Made by a program: the position numbers and the translations under genes
NCBI GenBank assembly: GCA_047459075.1
Contig: VSCH01000015.1
Coordinates: 1-64,000 of the forward strand
Source of the DNA: ZC4RG19 sp017577565
GTDB taxonomy: Bacteria; Actinomycetota; Acidimicrobiia; Acidimicrobiales; VFJN01
Direction: 5' to 3'
DNA: 64,000 nt
Shown: positions 41,296 to 49,562 of the stretch, piece after piece
Numbering within the stretch: position 1 is the first letter of the stretch
How the letters are laid out: each line of letters begins with the position of its first letter
The notes under the pieces: model-generated
Seen by the model: only the letters and a program-made list of their open reading frames with translations
Database searches by the model: none
What the model was told of the DNA's origin: nothing

Positions 41296-42108
41296 GTGCA
41301 CACGCTCAGCTCCCCCACCACGACCACCCGGTCCCGCCGGTCCGACCGCACCGAGCGGGACCCCGCGGAGGAGGCCGAACGTTTCCGCCGCTACCGACGG
41401 ACGCGCGACCGCTCGCTGCGCAACGAGCTGATCGAGGAGCACCGCTGGCTCGCCCTCCACTGCGCCAAGCGCTTCGCCAACAAGGGCGAGCCGCTCGACG
41501 ACCTGGTCCAGGTGGCCATGCTCGGCATCCTCAAGGCCGTCGAGCGCTACGACCCCGACTACGGCGCCACGTTCGCCACCTTCGCCGTGCCGACGGTGAC
41601 CGGCGAGCTGCGCCGGCACTTCCGCGACACGACCTGGGCGGTCCACGTGCCGCGGCGGGCCAAGGACCTGCAGCACACCGTCAAGGTGGCCGTCGAGGAC
41701 CTGGCCCAGGCCCACGGCCGCTCCCCCACCGTCGAGGAGATCGCCGCCCAGGCGAACATCGCCGTCGAGGACGTCCTCGACGCCCTCGAGGCGGCGCGCT
41801 GCTACCGCAAGACCCCGCTCGCCGCCCCCCACGACGACGAGGGCGACGGCGACGACCTGTCGGTCCTGGGCGCCGTCGACCGCAACCTCGACGCCGTCGA
41901 GGCGGCCGAGACCGTCCGCACGCTGCTCGCCAAGCTCCCCGCACGCGAGCGGCGCATCGTCGAGCTCCGCTACATGCACGGGCTCACCCAGTCGCACATC
42001 GCCGAGCTCGTGGGCGTCAGCCAGGTGCAGGTGTCCCGCCTCCTGCGGGCCAGCCTCGCCCGCCTGCACGACTCGCTCACGGACACGGCCGGGACCTGCG
42101 CGGTGTGA
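41296..42108 (+). CDS. SigB/SigF-family RNA polymerase sigma factor
   Basis: The 270-residue group-3 sigma factor has region 2 (ALHCAKRFANKGEPLDDLVQ and YDPDYGATFATFAVPTVTGE), region 3 (GRSPTVEEIAAQANIAVEDV) and region 4 (LPARERRIVELRYMHGLTQS, VGVSQVQVSRLLR). It directs general-stress transcription and should be held by an anti-sigma ATPase such as those at 43.6 or 46.2 kb. GTG 41296 has GGAGG 6 nt upstream. The next gene overlaps its stop (GTGA). Confidence 0.95.
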   Translation: MHTLSSPTTTTRSRRSDRTERDPAEEAERFRRYRRTRDRSLRNELIEEHRWLALHCAKRFANKGEPLDDLVQVAMLGILKAVERYDPDYGATFATFAVPTVTGELRRHFRDTTWAVHVPRRAKDLQHTVKVAVEDLAQAHGRSPTVEEIAAQANIAVEDVLDALEAARCYRKTPLAAPHDDEGDGDDLSVLGAVDRNLDAVEAAETVRTLLAKLPARERRIVELRYMHGLTQSHIAELVGVSQVQVSRLLRASLARLHDSLTDTAGTCAV

Positions 42109-42410
42109 CCATGTCCGTCTGCCAGCTCATCTCGTTCGCCGACGGCCCCGACCGGGTGCTGCTCGACATCATCCCGCTCGAGCGGCTCGACATCGACGGC
42201 ACCTCGGTGCCCCGGGGCACGCCGCTCACCATGAGCTTCATCCCCAGCGAGGACCCGGCGGAGCACCGGGAGATGATCGGCCTGTTCGACCGCTGGACCG
42301 ACGACGACGGGATCCTCGACCTCGACGTCGTGGTCACGAGCGAGGTCGGCGGGTTCCGCTACGTGTTCACCCACGAGGACGAGCAGCTCGTCCTCGACGT
42401 GCGGACCTGA
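42105..42410 (+). CDS. hypothetical protein coupled to the sigma factor gene
   Basis: This 101-residue acidic protein starts at GTG 42105, whose GTGA overlaps the sigma stop codon; ATG 42111 is two codons further. Its pattern of beta-strands (CQLISFADGPDRVLLDIIPL, DLDVVVTSEVGGFRYVF) suggests a small beta-rich domain. No family was recognised. Coupling to the sigma gene suggests a linked role, but nothing in the sequence shows what it is. Confidence 0.7.
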   Translation: MTMSVCQLISFADGPDRVLLDIIPLERLDIDGTSVPRGTPLTMSFIPSEDPAEHREMIGLFDRWTDDDGILDLDVVVTSEVGGFRYVFTHEDEQLVLDVRT

Positions 42411-42458
42411 GCGGGCCGCCGGGCTGCGCGCCCGGGGCGCAGGGAGGAGACTGGGGGC

Positions 42459-43178
42459 GTGGACGTGGCGGCCGCCCTGGCGGCGATCGACGACACGACC
42501 TTCTCGCTCGACGGCGACGCGGGCGTGCGCCTGCTCGCCGCCGCGCTGCTCGGGGGCGCCGTCGGCCTCGAGCGGGAGGCCAGCGACCAGGCCGCCGGCC
42601 TGCGGACGCACATCGCCGTCGCGCTCGGCGCCTCGCTGTTCGGCGTGATCTCGACCCTGGGGTTCGTCGAGTTCGACCGGGAGCGGACGACCACCGTGCT
42701 CCAGGCCGACGTCACCCGGGTGGCCTCGAACGTCGTCGTCGGCATCGGCTTCCTCGGCGCCGGCGTCATCATCCAGCGGGGTGGCACCGTCCGCAACCTG
42801 ACCACCGCGGCCAGCCTCTGGGTGGTCGCCGCCATCGGCCTGGCCTGCGGCGTCGGCGACGTCACCACGGCGGCCATCGCCGCGGCCGTGCTGCTCGCCA
42901 GCCTCGTCGTGCTCCGCCCGGTCCGGACCTACGTGCGGCACCGCTGGGGCCGGCGCACCGTCGCCGTCGTCGTGCACGTGCGCCCACACGTCCCCATGGA
43001 GTCGCTGGCCCGGCGCCTGCTCGAGTCCGCGGACGTCGAGGCCGGGCCCTTCACCGTCCGGCGCGACGGCGAGCTCCTCGAGGTCTCGCTCGAGGCGTCG
43101 GGCCGCAGCCCGGCGGTGCAGCGGTGGATCGCCGAGCTCGCCGAGGACCCCGACGTGGCGCGCGTCGAGCAGCGCTGA
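42459..43178 (+). CDS. MgtC/SapB-family membrane protein
   Basis: The 239-residue protein has four to five N-terminal membrane segments with the family signature (AALLGGAVGLEREASDQAAG, LRTHIAVALGASLFGVIS, GIGFLGAGVIIQRGGTVRNL). A C-terminal soluble ACT-like domain (TVAVVVHVRPHVPMESLA) follows. MgtC proteins support growth at low Mg2+ and modulate ATP synthase in pathogens. GTG 42459 has GGAGGAG upstream. It lies inside the stress block on the same strand as the sigma factor. Confidence 0.92.
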   Translation: MDVAAALAAIDDTTFSLDGDAGVRLLAAALLGGAVGLEREASDQAAGLRTHIAVALGASLFGVISTLGFVEFDRERTTTVLQADVTRVASNVVVGIGFLGAGVIIQRGGTVRNLTTAASLWVVAAIGLACGVGDVTTAAIAAAVLLASLVVLRPVRTYVRHRWGRRTVAVVVHVRPHVPMESLARRLLESADVEAGPFTVRRDGELLEVSLEASGRSPAVQRWIAELAEDPDVARVEQR

Positions 43179-43270
43179 CCCGAGGGCGGGGGGCGACGGC
43201 GCCGGCCGGGCGTGCCACCATGTCACACCGACCGGCCACCCCGAGCCGACCGCTGCACCCTGGAGCGCCC

Positions 43271-43600
43271 ATGAGCGACACCCCCGACCCGATCACGATC
43301 ACGACCCGCCGGGCGGACGACGGGGTCGTCGTCAGCGTGGCGGGGGAGCTCGACCTGCACTCGGCGAGCGCGCTCACCGACGCCGTCCAGCGGGTGCTGG
43401 CCGAACATCCCGGTGAGACGATCGCCCTCGACGCCTCGGGCCTGTCCTTCGCCGACTCGGCCGGGCTGCGCGCGCTGCTGGTCGCCCACGGCGACGCGGG
43501 CGAGCGCAACGTCGCCTTCCGCGTGGTGCGGGCCTCCGAGCCCCTCGAGCGCCTGCTGGAGATGACCGGCCTGCGCGAGCTGCTCTGCGCGCCCGGGTGA
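43271..43600 (+). CDS. STAS-domain anti-sigma factor antagonist (RsbV/SpoIIAA-like)
   Basis: The 109-residue protein has the intact antagonist signature ALDASGLSFADSAGLRALL, with the phosphorylatable Ser in DSAG. When dephosphorylated it should bind the anti-sigma ATPase and release the sigma factor; PP2C enzymes encoded at 47-48.8 kb could activate it. ATG 43271 has TGGAG 5 nt upstream. It converges on an anti-sigma ATPase gene 13 nt away, a likely partner. Confidence 0.9.
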   Translation: MSDTPDPITITTRRADDGVVVSVAGELDLHSASALTDAVQRVLAEHPGETIALDASGLSFADSAGLRALLVAHGDAGERNVAFRVVRASEPLERLLEMTGLRELLCAPG

Positions 43601-43613
43601 CCGGCGGGGCGCG

Positions 43614-44006
43614 TCAGCCCACGCCGCTCGCCCGCACGTGCTTGCGGGCGACCAGCTCGACGTTGCCGTCGACGTGGTCGAGCGTGTGACCGTCGGTGAC
43701 GACGTCGAGGATCTGGTCGCTCAGCGACATCCGCTCGTCGTCGATGGCCCCGGTCGTCGACGCCCGGGTCGTGGCCCGCACCACGAGGGTGTCCCGGCCC
43801 AGCTCGAAGCAGAGCCGGATGTGGTCGCCGTCGCCCATCTCGATGAGCGTGCTGCACAGCTCGTCGACGGCGATCCGGAAGTCCTCGACCTCCTCCAGCG
43901 GGAGCCCGCACGTGCTCGCGACGCCGCTCGCCATGAGCCGGGCCAGCCGCATGTAGCGGCTGTCCGCGGGCACCGACAGCTCGATGCGACCGTCGTCCGT
44001 GTTCAT
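43614..44006 (-). CDS. anti-sigma factor, HATPase_c (RsbW-like)
   Basis: The 130-residue GHKL-type protein begins MNTDDGRIELSVPADSRYM. Its N-box helix is FRIAVDELCSTLIEMGDG, where DEL keeps the Mg-binding Glu but the usual TNA is STL. The C-terminal half is diverged. It should be a serine kinase or binder that sequesters a SigB/F sigma factor and phosphorylates the antagonist. GGGTAG on the minus strand about 35 nt upstream may be part of a SigB-type promoter. The PAS-like gene lies upstream on the same strand. Confidence 0.82.
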   Translation of the reverse strand: MNTDDGRIELSVPADSRYMRLARLMASGVASTCGLPLEEVEDFRIAVDELCSTLIEMGDGDHIRLCFELGRDTLVVRATTRASTTGAIDDERMSLSDQILDVVTDGHTLDHVDGNVELVARKHVRASGVG

Positions 44007-44080
44007 CGTCCTACTTTCCGCACGTCGGGTTTGAGCTACCCAACGGACGCCCTGGTCAGACGCACGTCGGCGCTCGGTGG

Positions 44081-44524
44081 TCATGGGGTGGGCAGGACCA
44101 GCACCGCCCCGCCCCCGGCGACCCGGTGCGCGGTCACGGTGCGATCGCCGTCCCGTATGTCGATCACCTCGGCCTCCCCGGCCAGGCCCGCCTCCAGCCG
44201 CTCGACGACGCCGCCGCCCACCACCGACGACAGCGGACGGCCGACGGCGGCGCCGTCGATCCGCCCGGCGGTCGCGCTCAGCCCCACGATCCGCCGGTCG
44301 CCGTCGACGACCACGACCGGCGCCTCGCACACGCCGAGGAGGACGTCCACGACGTCCTCCAGCACGTCGACCCGGTGCCGCTCGGCGGCGAGCTCGTCGG
44401 TCGTCCGCTCGAGCGTCCGCGCCGCGTCCTCGAGCCGGCCGCGCAGCTCGGCCAGCAGGGCGGCCACCCGGGCGGCCCGCCTCGACGTGTCGGTGTCCGG
44501 GGACGTCGTCATGCTCGACCGCAT
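44081..44524 (-). CDS. coiled-coil/PAS-like sensory protein
   Basis: The 147-residue protein has an N-terminal coiled coil (RGRLEDAARTLERTTDELAA). A short PAS-like domain follows (EAPVVVVDGDRRIVGLSATA, GRIDGAAVGRPL). ATG 44524 opens the frame; ATG 44512 is an alternative. There is no output domain, so it probably signals by protein contact. It lies 74 nt upstream of the anti-sigma ATPase gene, same strand, and divergent from the second sigma gene. Confidence 0.7.
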   Translation of the reverse strand: MRSSMTTSPDTDTSRRAARVAALLAELRGRLEDAARTLERTTDELAAERHRVDVLEDVVDVLLGVCEAPVVVVDGDRRIVGLSATAGRIDGAAVGRPLSSVVGGGVVERLEAGLAGEAEVIDIRDGDRTVTAHRVAGGGAVLVLPTP

Positions 44525-44584
44525 CGTAGGAGGCGCAACCTGCCCTGCCCTACCCCTCCCGGCCGGGGTCGAACCGGGGCCGGG

Positions 44585-44610
44585 GTGTAGCGGCGCCGGG
44601 GATCGGGAAT
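44585..44610 (+). promoter_or_regulatory. possible SigB/SigF-type promoter at the second sigma factor
   Basis: GTGT (44585-44588), a 16-nt spacer and GGGAAT (44605-44610). The -10 overlaps ATG 44609, so it could serve only translation from ATG 44621, ten nt further. This is weaker than the sites at 41232, 46106, 56062 and 59148. Confidence 0.35.
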
Positions 44611-45502
44611 GTCGTCACCGATGCCGTCACCGCAGCTCCCCGTCGAGGTGCGTCGGGCGCGCCGGGCGCTCGAGCACTACGGGGAGGTGCGCGACCGGGC
44701 GGAGGCGCTCCTCACGATCCCGAGCGACACGACGCCCCGGGCCCACCTCGCCGGCACCGCCCGCCGGCCCGTGGTCGAGCCCGACCTGTGGCGGCTCCAC
44801 GTCCGCTACGCGCGCACCCGCGACGAGGCCACGCTCACCGAGCTCGTCGAGCGCTACCGCCCCCACGCCGAGGCCCAGGCCCGCCACGCCTACCGCCACG
44901 GCGAGCCGATCGACGACCTCACGCAGGTGGCCTACGAGGCGCTGGTCCGGGCGCTCCACCGGTTCCGCCCCTCGCTGCGGACACCGTTCCTCGCCTTCGC
45001 CAAGCCCACGATCGTGGGCTCGCTGCGCCGCCACGTCCGCGACCACGGGTGGGCCATCCGGGTCCCCCGCCGGGTCCACGAGCTGGCCAGCCCGATCCGG
45101 GACGCGACCGAGCTGCTCACCCACGACCTCGGCCGGCCGCCGACCGCGTCCGAGATCGCCGACTTCCTCGGCGTCGACGAGCGGGAGGTGCTCGAGGCCC
45201 GGGTGGCCGAGGACGTCCGCACGACGGCGTCGCTCGACGCGCCCGACGGTGCCAGCGGCCTGCAGACCGACCAGGTCGTGGGCCTCCCCGACCGCGGCTT
45301 CGCCGGGATCGAGAACCGCACCGCCCTCGCCCAGAGCCTCGAGCGGCTGTCCGACGACGACCGGGCGCTGCTGCACATGTACTTCGTCGAGGAGCGCACG
45401 CAGACCCAGATCGCCGAGGTGCTGGGCTGCAGCCAGATGCAGGTCTCCCGCCTGCTCCGCAAGGCCGTCCGCCAGCTGCGCCGGCACATGCTGGGCACGT
45501 GA
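44609..45502 (+). CDS. SigB/SigF-family RNA polymerase sigma factor (second)
   Basis: The 297-residue protein has region 2 (AEAQARHAYRHGEPIDDLTQ, LRTPFLAFAKPTIVGSLRRH), region 3 (DLGRPPTASEIADFLGVDE) and region 4 (LSDDDRALLHMYFVEERTQT, CSQMQVSRLLRK). A ~65-residue N-terminal extension precedes region 2. It resembles the sigma factor at 41.3 kb but is clearly diverged, so the two may answer to different anti-sigma factors. ATG 44609 or 44621 may be the start. Confidence 0.93.
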   Translation: MSSPMPSPQLPVEVRRARRALEHYGEVRDRAEALLTIPSDTTPRAHLAGTARRPVVEPDLWRLHVRYARTRDEATLTELVERYRPHAEAQARHAYRHGEPIDDLTQVAYEALVRALHRFRPSLRTPFLAFAKPTIVGSLRRHVRDHGWAIRVPRRVHELASPIRDATELLTHDLGRPPTASEIADFLGVDEREVLEARVAEDVRTTASLDAPDGASGLQTDQVVGLPDRGFAGIENRTALAQSLERLSDDDRALLHMYFVEERTQTQIAEVLGCSQMQVSRLLRKAVRQLRRHMLGT

Positions 45503-45551
45503 CCGGCGACGGGCCCCCGGCCGGGGCCGGCCCGACGGGCGCCCGGGTGGG

Positions 45552-46073
45552 TCAGGCCGCCCGGGGCCGGTGCTCGATGCGCCGCTCGACGCTGCGGCCC
45601 CGTGCCATGACGAGGATCAGCGCCAGCAGCACGCCGCCGACGGCCAGGGCCGTGGCCCAGCCGCGCTGGAGCGCCAGCTCGCGGTCGACCAGGTCGGGCT
45701 CGACGGCCGCGATGGCGGCGCCGACGCCGGCGACCAGGGCGACGAAGGCGGCGAGCACGCGGGCGCCCGCCAGCCCGGCCAGCACCAGCAGGGCACCGAC
45801 CCCCACCTCGACCGCGCCGAGCAGCGGCGTGTGGTCGATGCCGACCACCCGCACGACCGGCTCGTACCAGGACCCGTCGACGCCCGCCCGCACCAGGGCC
45901 ACGGCGCCGATCACGACGAGGCCGACGCCGGCGGCGACCGCGAGCATCGAGGCGACGTCGAAGCGCTGACGCACCGTCTCGACGGTCTCCTCGCCGGCCG
46001 TCACCTGGTCGCCCCGGTCGATGTCGGCGTCCTGCCGGTCGGCGACGTCGTCGCGGCGGTGTCTCCAGGGCAT
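45552..46073 (-). CDS. four-helix membrane protein under a SigB/F-type promoter
   Basis: The 173-residue protein has a charged N-terminus and four hydrophobic segments (MLAVAAGVGLVVIGAVALV, LLGAVEVGVGALLVLAG, VLAAFVALVAGVGAAIAAV, ALAVGGVLLALILVMA). It looks like a small DoxX/DUF-type membrane protein, but no family was recognised. ATG 46073 has GGAGG 8 nt upstream, and a GTTT-N15-GGGAAG element lies 33 nt before it. It is therefore a probable stress-regulon member. Confidence 0.82.
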   Translation of the reverse strand: MPWRHRRDDVADRQDADIDRGDQVTAGEETVETVRQRFDVASMLAVAAGVGLVVIGAVALVRAGVDGSWYEPVVRVVGIDHTPLLGAVEVGVGALLVLAGLAGARVLAAFVALVAGVGAAIAAVEPDLVDRELALQRGWATALAVGGVLLALILVMARGRSVERRIEHRPRAA

Positions 46074-46105
46074 CGTGGTTCCTCCCGGTGGCCTGCGCGG
46101 AGGGG

Positions 46106-46130
46106 CTTCCCCGCCGGCCGGTGGCCAAAC
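46106..46130 (-). promoter_or_regulatory. SigB/SigF-type promoter of the membrane protein gene
   Basis: On the minus strand GTTT (46130-46127), exactly 15 nt, then GGGAAG (46111-46106). Start codon ATG 46073 with a good Shine-Dalgarno follows. This is one of the clearest matches to the stress-sigma consensus in the window. Confidence 0.65.
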
Positions 46131-46166
46131 GCCACGCGCCCCGCCCCGGCGACGGCCCGCCCCCGG

Positions 46167-47102
46167 CTACGCGCGGCCGAGGTGGGGCCGGACGTGCAGC
46201 CGCACGACCGTGCCGGCGGCCGACGTCCGCATCTGCACGAGGTCGCACACCTGGTTGGCGATCCACAGCCCCCAGCCACCGAGCTGCCCCGGCGTCGGGT
46301 GGACCCGCCCGGCCAGCGGGTCGGCGACCCGGCCCCGGTCGCGGACCTCCACGACCGCGGCGCCGCCCTCGCGCCAGATCCGCACGTGCGCCACCCCCTC
46401 GCCGTGGCGGATGCAGTTGGTCGCGACCTCGTCGACGGCGAGCACGAGGTCCCGGGTCCGGGCCTCGTCCAGCCCCGCGCCCCGGCCCGCCTCGGCGACC
46501 GCCCGCCGCAGCCGCCCGAGCCCGGTGCGGCCGTAGGGGCGCGACGGCAGCGGCCCGGCCGGCTCGGGCAGCGGCTCGGCGAGGACCGCCGCCGGGTCCC
46601 GGACCAGCGGCCCGGGACCCTCGACCGGACCGGACGGGGTGGCCACGAGGTCGTGGGTGTCGTGCGCGGTGCGGATCGCCTGCGGCCCGAGGCCGGCGTC
46701 GTAGGGGCACAGGAGCCGGACGCGCCCGTCGTCGCCGAAGGCCAGGTTGACCAGCGCCTCGTGCTGGCGCACCTCGGCGACCTCGGACGGCGGGCGGCCG
46801 GGCCACAGCGGCTCGCCCACCCCCCAGATGCGGGCCGCGCCGTCGTGGGCGCCGATGAGCTCGCGCCAGGCGGGGATGAGCCGGGCCGGGTTGGGGCCGT
46901 AGCGGTGGACGTCGACGAGCTCGACGCCCGCGCCCCGGGCACCCAGCTCCTCCCGCAGCGCGCCGAGCCGCGGCCGGTCGGCCACCACCAGGACCGGGTC
47001 GCCCGCGTCCAGGCCGGGGCCGATGAAGTCGAGCACGCCGGCGAGCCACGCCGCGCGGCCGCCGTAGAGCAACGCCTCGTGACGCAGGGCGGTCGAAGGC
47101 AT
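46167..47102 (-). CDS. MEDS-domain / HATPase anti-sigma regulatory protein
   Basis: The 311-residue protein joins a MEDS sensory domain (~1-170, TALRHEALLYGGRAAWLAGV, VVADRPRLGALREEL) to a C-terminal RsbW-like HATPase domain. The latter has N box LVLAVDEVATNCIRHG, G1-like VVEVRDRGRVADPLA and GGWGLWIANQVCD. The pair is common in Streptomyces and related actinomycetes as a sensor anti-sigma factor. ATG 47102 follows the RsbU-like stop by 10 nt, so it is the last gene of the stressosome operon; the longer frame to 47135 would overlap that stop. Confidence 0.87.
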   Translation of the reverse strand: MPSTALRHEALLYGGRAAWLAGVLDFIGPGLDAGDPVLVVADRPRLGALREELGARGAGVELVDVHRYGPNPARLIPAWRELIGAHDGAARIWGVGEPLWPGRPPSEVAEVRQHEALVNLAFGDDGRVRLLCPYDAGLGPQAIRTAHDTHDLVATPSGPVEGPGPLVRDPAAVLAEPLPEPAGPLPSRPYGRTGLGRLRRAVAEAGRGAGLDEARTRDLVLAVDEVATNCIRHGEGVAHVRIWREGGAAVVEVRDRGRVADPLAGRVHPTPGQLGGWGLWIANQVCDLVQMRTSAAGTVVRLHVRPHLGRA

Positions 47103-47112
47103 CCCCCGCCGA

Positions 47113-48168
47113 CTACCCGGTGCGGTCCCCCTCAACCGGGAGAGGGACGCACCGGAAGGCGAGCAGGCAGACGTCGTCCTGCCGGGAGGACCCGGCCACG
47201 AGGGCCTCGGTCACGCGGTCGCAGAGCGCGGCGGGCGGCCCGGTGTGGCCGGCCGCGACCGCGCGGAGCGTGGCCAGTCCGTCCTCGCCGGCCCGCTCGG
47301 CCCCCTCCAGCAGGCCGTCGGTGTAGAGCAGCACGCACGTGCCGTCCCCGAGCGGCACCGGGCCGTCGACCGGCCAGGTGCCCTCGCCGGGGAGACCGAG
47401 CAGCCGGCCGTTGCGCCCCCCGACGAACCGGGCCCGGCCGTCCGGGTCGACGAGCAGGGCCGGCGGGTGGCCGGCGTTCGCCAGCGTCATCGTCGCCGCA
47501 CCGAGCGTCACGACGCCGAGCACCAGCGTGGCCGTCTGGGCGTCGGCCATCGTGGCCAGCAGCGCGTCGCTGCGCCGGACGACCTCGTCGACGGGGTGGC
47601 CCTCCAGCAGGTAGGCCCGCAGCCCCATGCGCACCTGCCCCATCACGGCGGCCTGCTGGATGCCGTGGCCCATGACGTCGCCGACGACCAGCGCCACCCG
47701 CCCCTCGCCCAGGTGCACGACGTCGTACCAGTCGCCGCCGACCTCGACCTCGGGCCCCGCCGGCAGGTAGCGGACCGCCACCTCCAGCCCGTCGGTCGCC
47801 CGCACCTCGGGCAGCAGGCTGCGCTGCAGGGTGAGCGCCAGCTGGTGCAGCCACAGGGCCCGCTCGCGGGCCTCCCGGTAGCCGCGCTGGGCCATCTCGT
47901 AGGTCGACAGGCTCTCGGCGAGGAACGCGGCGGCGTCGCCGAGGCGGGCCCGGGTGGCGAGGTCCGGCGCCACCCGCTCGACCGCCCGGTGGTGGATCCC
48001 GACGAGCTCGAGCAGGCCGACGCCGGCCTCGACGGCCCGGTGCCCGAGCTCGTAGGCCGCGGCCAGCCCCCGCTCGTCGGGCGCGCCCAGGTAGCCGTCC
48101 AGGGCCTCGGCGTAGTCGGCCTCCAGCCCCCGGTGGCGGCCGCCCGGCCCGGCGCCCCCGACGGTCAC
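47113..48168 (-). CDS. rsbU: PP2C/SpoIIE serine phosphatase, RsbU-like
   Basis: The 351-residue protein has an RsbU-type helical N-domain (~1-100, LEADYAEALDGYLGAPDERG) and a short linker. A SpoIIE-type PP2C domain follows with metal-binding GGDWYDVVHLGEGRVALVVG, DVMGHGIQQA, LANAGHPPALL and YTDGLLEGAER. It dephosphorylates the STAS antagonist to free the sigma factor. GTG 48168 overlaps the stop of the preceding gene by 4 nt (GTGA). In Bacillus, RsbT released from the stressosome activates RsbU through its N-domain, and the same set is present here. Confidence 0.9.
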   Translation of the reverse strand: MTVGGAGPGGRHRGLEADYAEALDGYLGAPDERGLAAAYELGHRAVEAGVGLLELVGIHHRAVERVAPDLATRARLGDAAAFLAESLSTYEMAQRGYREARERALWLHQLALTLQRSLLPEVRATDGLEVAVRYLPAGPEVEVGGDWYDVVHLGEGRVALVVGDVMGHGIQQAAVMGQVRMGLRAYLLEGHPVDEVVRRSDALLATMADAQTATLVLGVVTLGAATMTLANAGHPPALLVDPDGRARFVGGRNGRLLGLPGEGTWPVDGPVPLGDGTCVLLYTDGLLEGAERAGEDGLATLRAVAAGHTGPPAALCDRVTEALVAGSSRQDDVCLLAFRCVPLPVEGDRTG

Positions 48169-48791
48169 GCCCCCGGCCCCCGGTAGCGGGCGACGGCGAC
48201 CAGCGCGTCGTCGCCGGGGCTGGCGCAGCGCTCGAGGACGGTGGCCGCGATGCGGGCCACCGTCCCGGTCCCGGGCACCTGGTCGGGGAAGTCGCGGGTG
48301 ATCCCGTCGGTGGCCATGACGACGAGGTCGCCGGGGACCAGCTCGACGACGGTGACCCGGACCGGCGGCAGGCGGTAGCCGACGACGCCGCCGTAGAGGA
48401 CGGCGCTCGCCTCGCGCCGGAGCCCGCCGGCCTCGGGCCGCAGCACGTGGGACTCGACGTTGCCGACGCCCACCCAGGTGAGCACGCCGGCGCAGGAGAC
48501 GGTCGCCAGGCTCGCCGTCACCCCCCGGGTGCGGTGCAGGGCCGCGTGGGCGGTGGCGAGGAGCTCGTCGAGCGGCGCCCCGGCGTGGGCCGCCACGACC
48601 TCGCGGGCCCGGGCCGCGACCTCGGCGGCCTCGGCCCCGTGCCCGAGGCCGTCGATGACCGCCAGCAGCGCGCCGCCCGCGACCGGCCGGGCGAGGGCCA
48701 GGTCGCCCGAGACGTCCTCGCCCGGCAACGGCCGGCCGGCCCAGGCCCACTCGAGGCAGGGGGCCACCGTCGCCTCGACCGGCCCGCTCAC
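48165..48791 (-). CDS. PP2C-type phosphatase, RsbX-like
   Basis: The 208-residue single-domain phosphatase has the PP2C signature LLAVIDGLGHGAEAAEVAAR and DLVVMATDGITRDF, with no extra sensor domain. RsbX in Bacillus resets the stressosome by dephosphorylating RsbR and RsbS; the position directly after rsbT fits that role. GTG 48791 overlaps the rsbT stop by 4 nt (GTGA), and its own stop overlaps the next start. Confidence 0.88.
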   Translation of the reverse strand: MSGPVEATVAPCLEWAWAGRPLPGEDVSGDLALARPVAGGALLAVIDGLGHGAEAAEVAARAREVVAAHAGAPLDELLATAHAALHRTRGVTASLATVSCAGVLTWVGVGNVESHVLRPEAGGLRREASAVLYGGVVGYRLPPVRVTVVELVPGDLVVMATDGITRDFPDQVPGTGTVARIAATVLERCASPGDDALVAVARYRGPGA

Positions 48792-49201
48792 GTCGACCGC
48801 CGCTTCCGCATGACGACCGTCGTGCCGACGCCGACCTCGGAGGTGATCTCGAAGGTGTCCATCAGGCGGCGGGCCCCGGGCAGGCCGAGGCCGAGCCCCC
48901 GGCCGGTCGAGTACCCGTCCTCCATGGCCCGCTCGACGTCGGGGATGCCCGGGCCCTCGTCGCGGGCGACGACCTCGACGGCCGTGTGCTCGCCCGTGCC
49001 CTCGTCGACGGGGCTGATGATGATCTCACCCCGGCCGGCGTGGGTGACGATGTTGCGGGCGACCTCGGAGATGGCGGTGGCGACGAGCGTGGCGTCGGTG
49101 TGCGAGCAGCCGATCTGGTCGGCCAGCTCGCGGCCCGAGCGGCGCGCCACGACGATGTCCGCGTCGGTCGAGATCACGATCCGGATCCGGCCGAGCGGCA
49201 T
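48788..49201 (-). CDS. rsbT: serine kinase / switch protein RsbT
   Basis: The 137-residue GHKL kinase has N box VATAISEVARNIVTHAG, G1 VVARDEGPGIPDVE and G2 GYSTGRGLGLGLPGARRLMD. It phosphorylates RsbS and RsbR in the stressosome, then leaves to activate RsbU. The start ATG 49201 shares one base with the rsbS stop (TGATG), so the two are translationally coupled. Confidence 0.93.
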   Translation of the reverse strand: MPLGRIRIVISTDADIVVARRSGRELADQIGCSHTDATLVATAISEVARNIVTHAGRGEIIISPVDEGTGEHTAVEVVARDEGPGIPDVERAMEDGYSTGRGLGLGLPGARRLMDTFEITSEVGVGTTVVMRKRRST

Positions 49202-49557
49202 CAGCGCCCCGTCCTGGCGTCGAGGAAGGCCAGCCCCTCCTCCAGGTCGAGCGCCGTGTGGACGTCCTCGAAGGTGAGCCCCAGCTGCACCATGGCGAAC
49301 GCGACCTCGGGCTGCATGCCGACGACCACGGTGTCGGCCCCCCGCAGCAGCGTCATGTGGGCGATGTTCCGCAGCGAGCGGGCGGCGAAGCTGTCCATGA
49401 CGTCCAGCGCCGTGATGTCGACGATGATCCCCCGCGACCGGTAGCGGCCGATCCGCTCCATGAGGTCGTCACGCAGCTGCTCGGCCTCGCTGTCGGTCAT
49501 CGCCGACTGGATCGTGGCGATGAGGTAGTCACCCTGCTTCAGGATGGGGACGGCCAT
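49201..49557 (-). CDS. rsbS: stressosome scaffold protein RsbS
   Basis: The 118-residue stand-alone STAS protein has the phosphorylation segment VDITALDVMDSFAARSLRNI, where Ser of DSF is the RsbT target. MAVPILKQGDYLIATIQSAM is the typical RsbS N-terminus. ATG 49557 lies 5 nt after the rsbR stop. The frame extends to 50340 but that part is antisense-like within rsbR. Confidence 0.93.
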   Translation of the reverse strand: MAVPILKQGDYLIATIQSAMTDSEAEQLRDDLMERIGRYRSRGIIVDITALDVMDSFAARSLRNIAHMTLLRGADTVVVGMQPEVAFAMVQLGLTFEDVHTALDLEEGLAFLDARTGR

Positions 49558-49562
49558 GCCGG

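Noticed and set aside
43638..47675. 1345-residue plus-strand open frame across the stress block
   Set aside because: It crosses several genes with clear motifs on both strands and contains only low-complexity Arg/Pro/Gly sequence.
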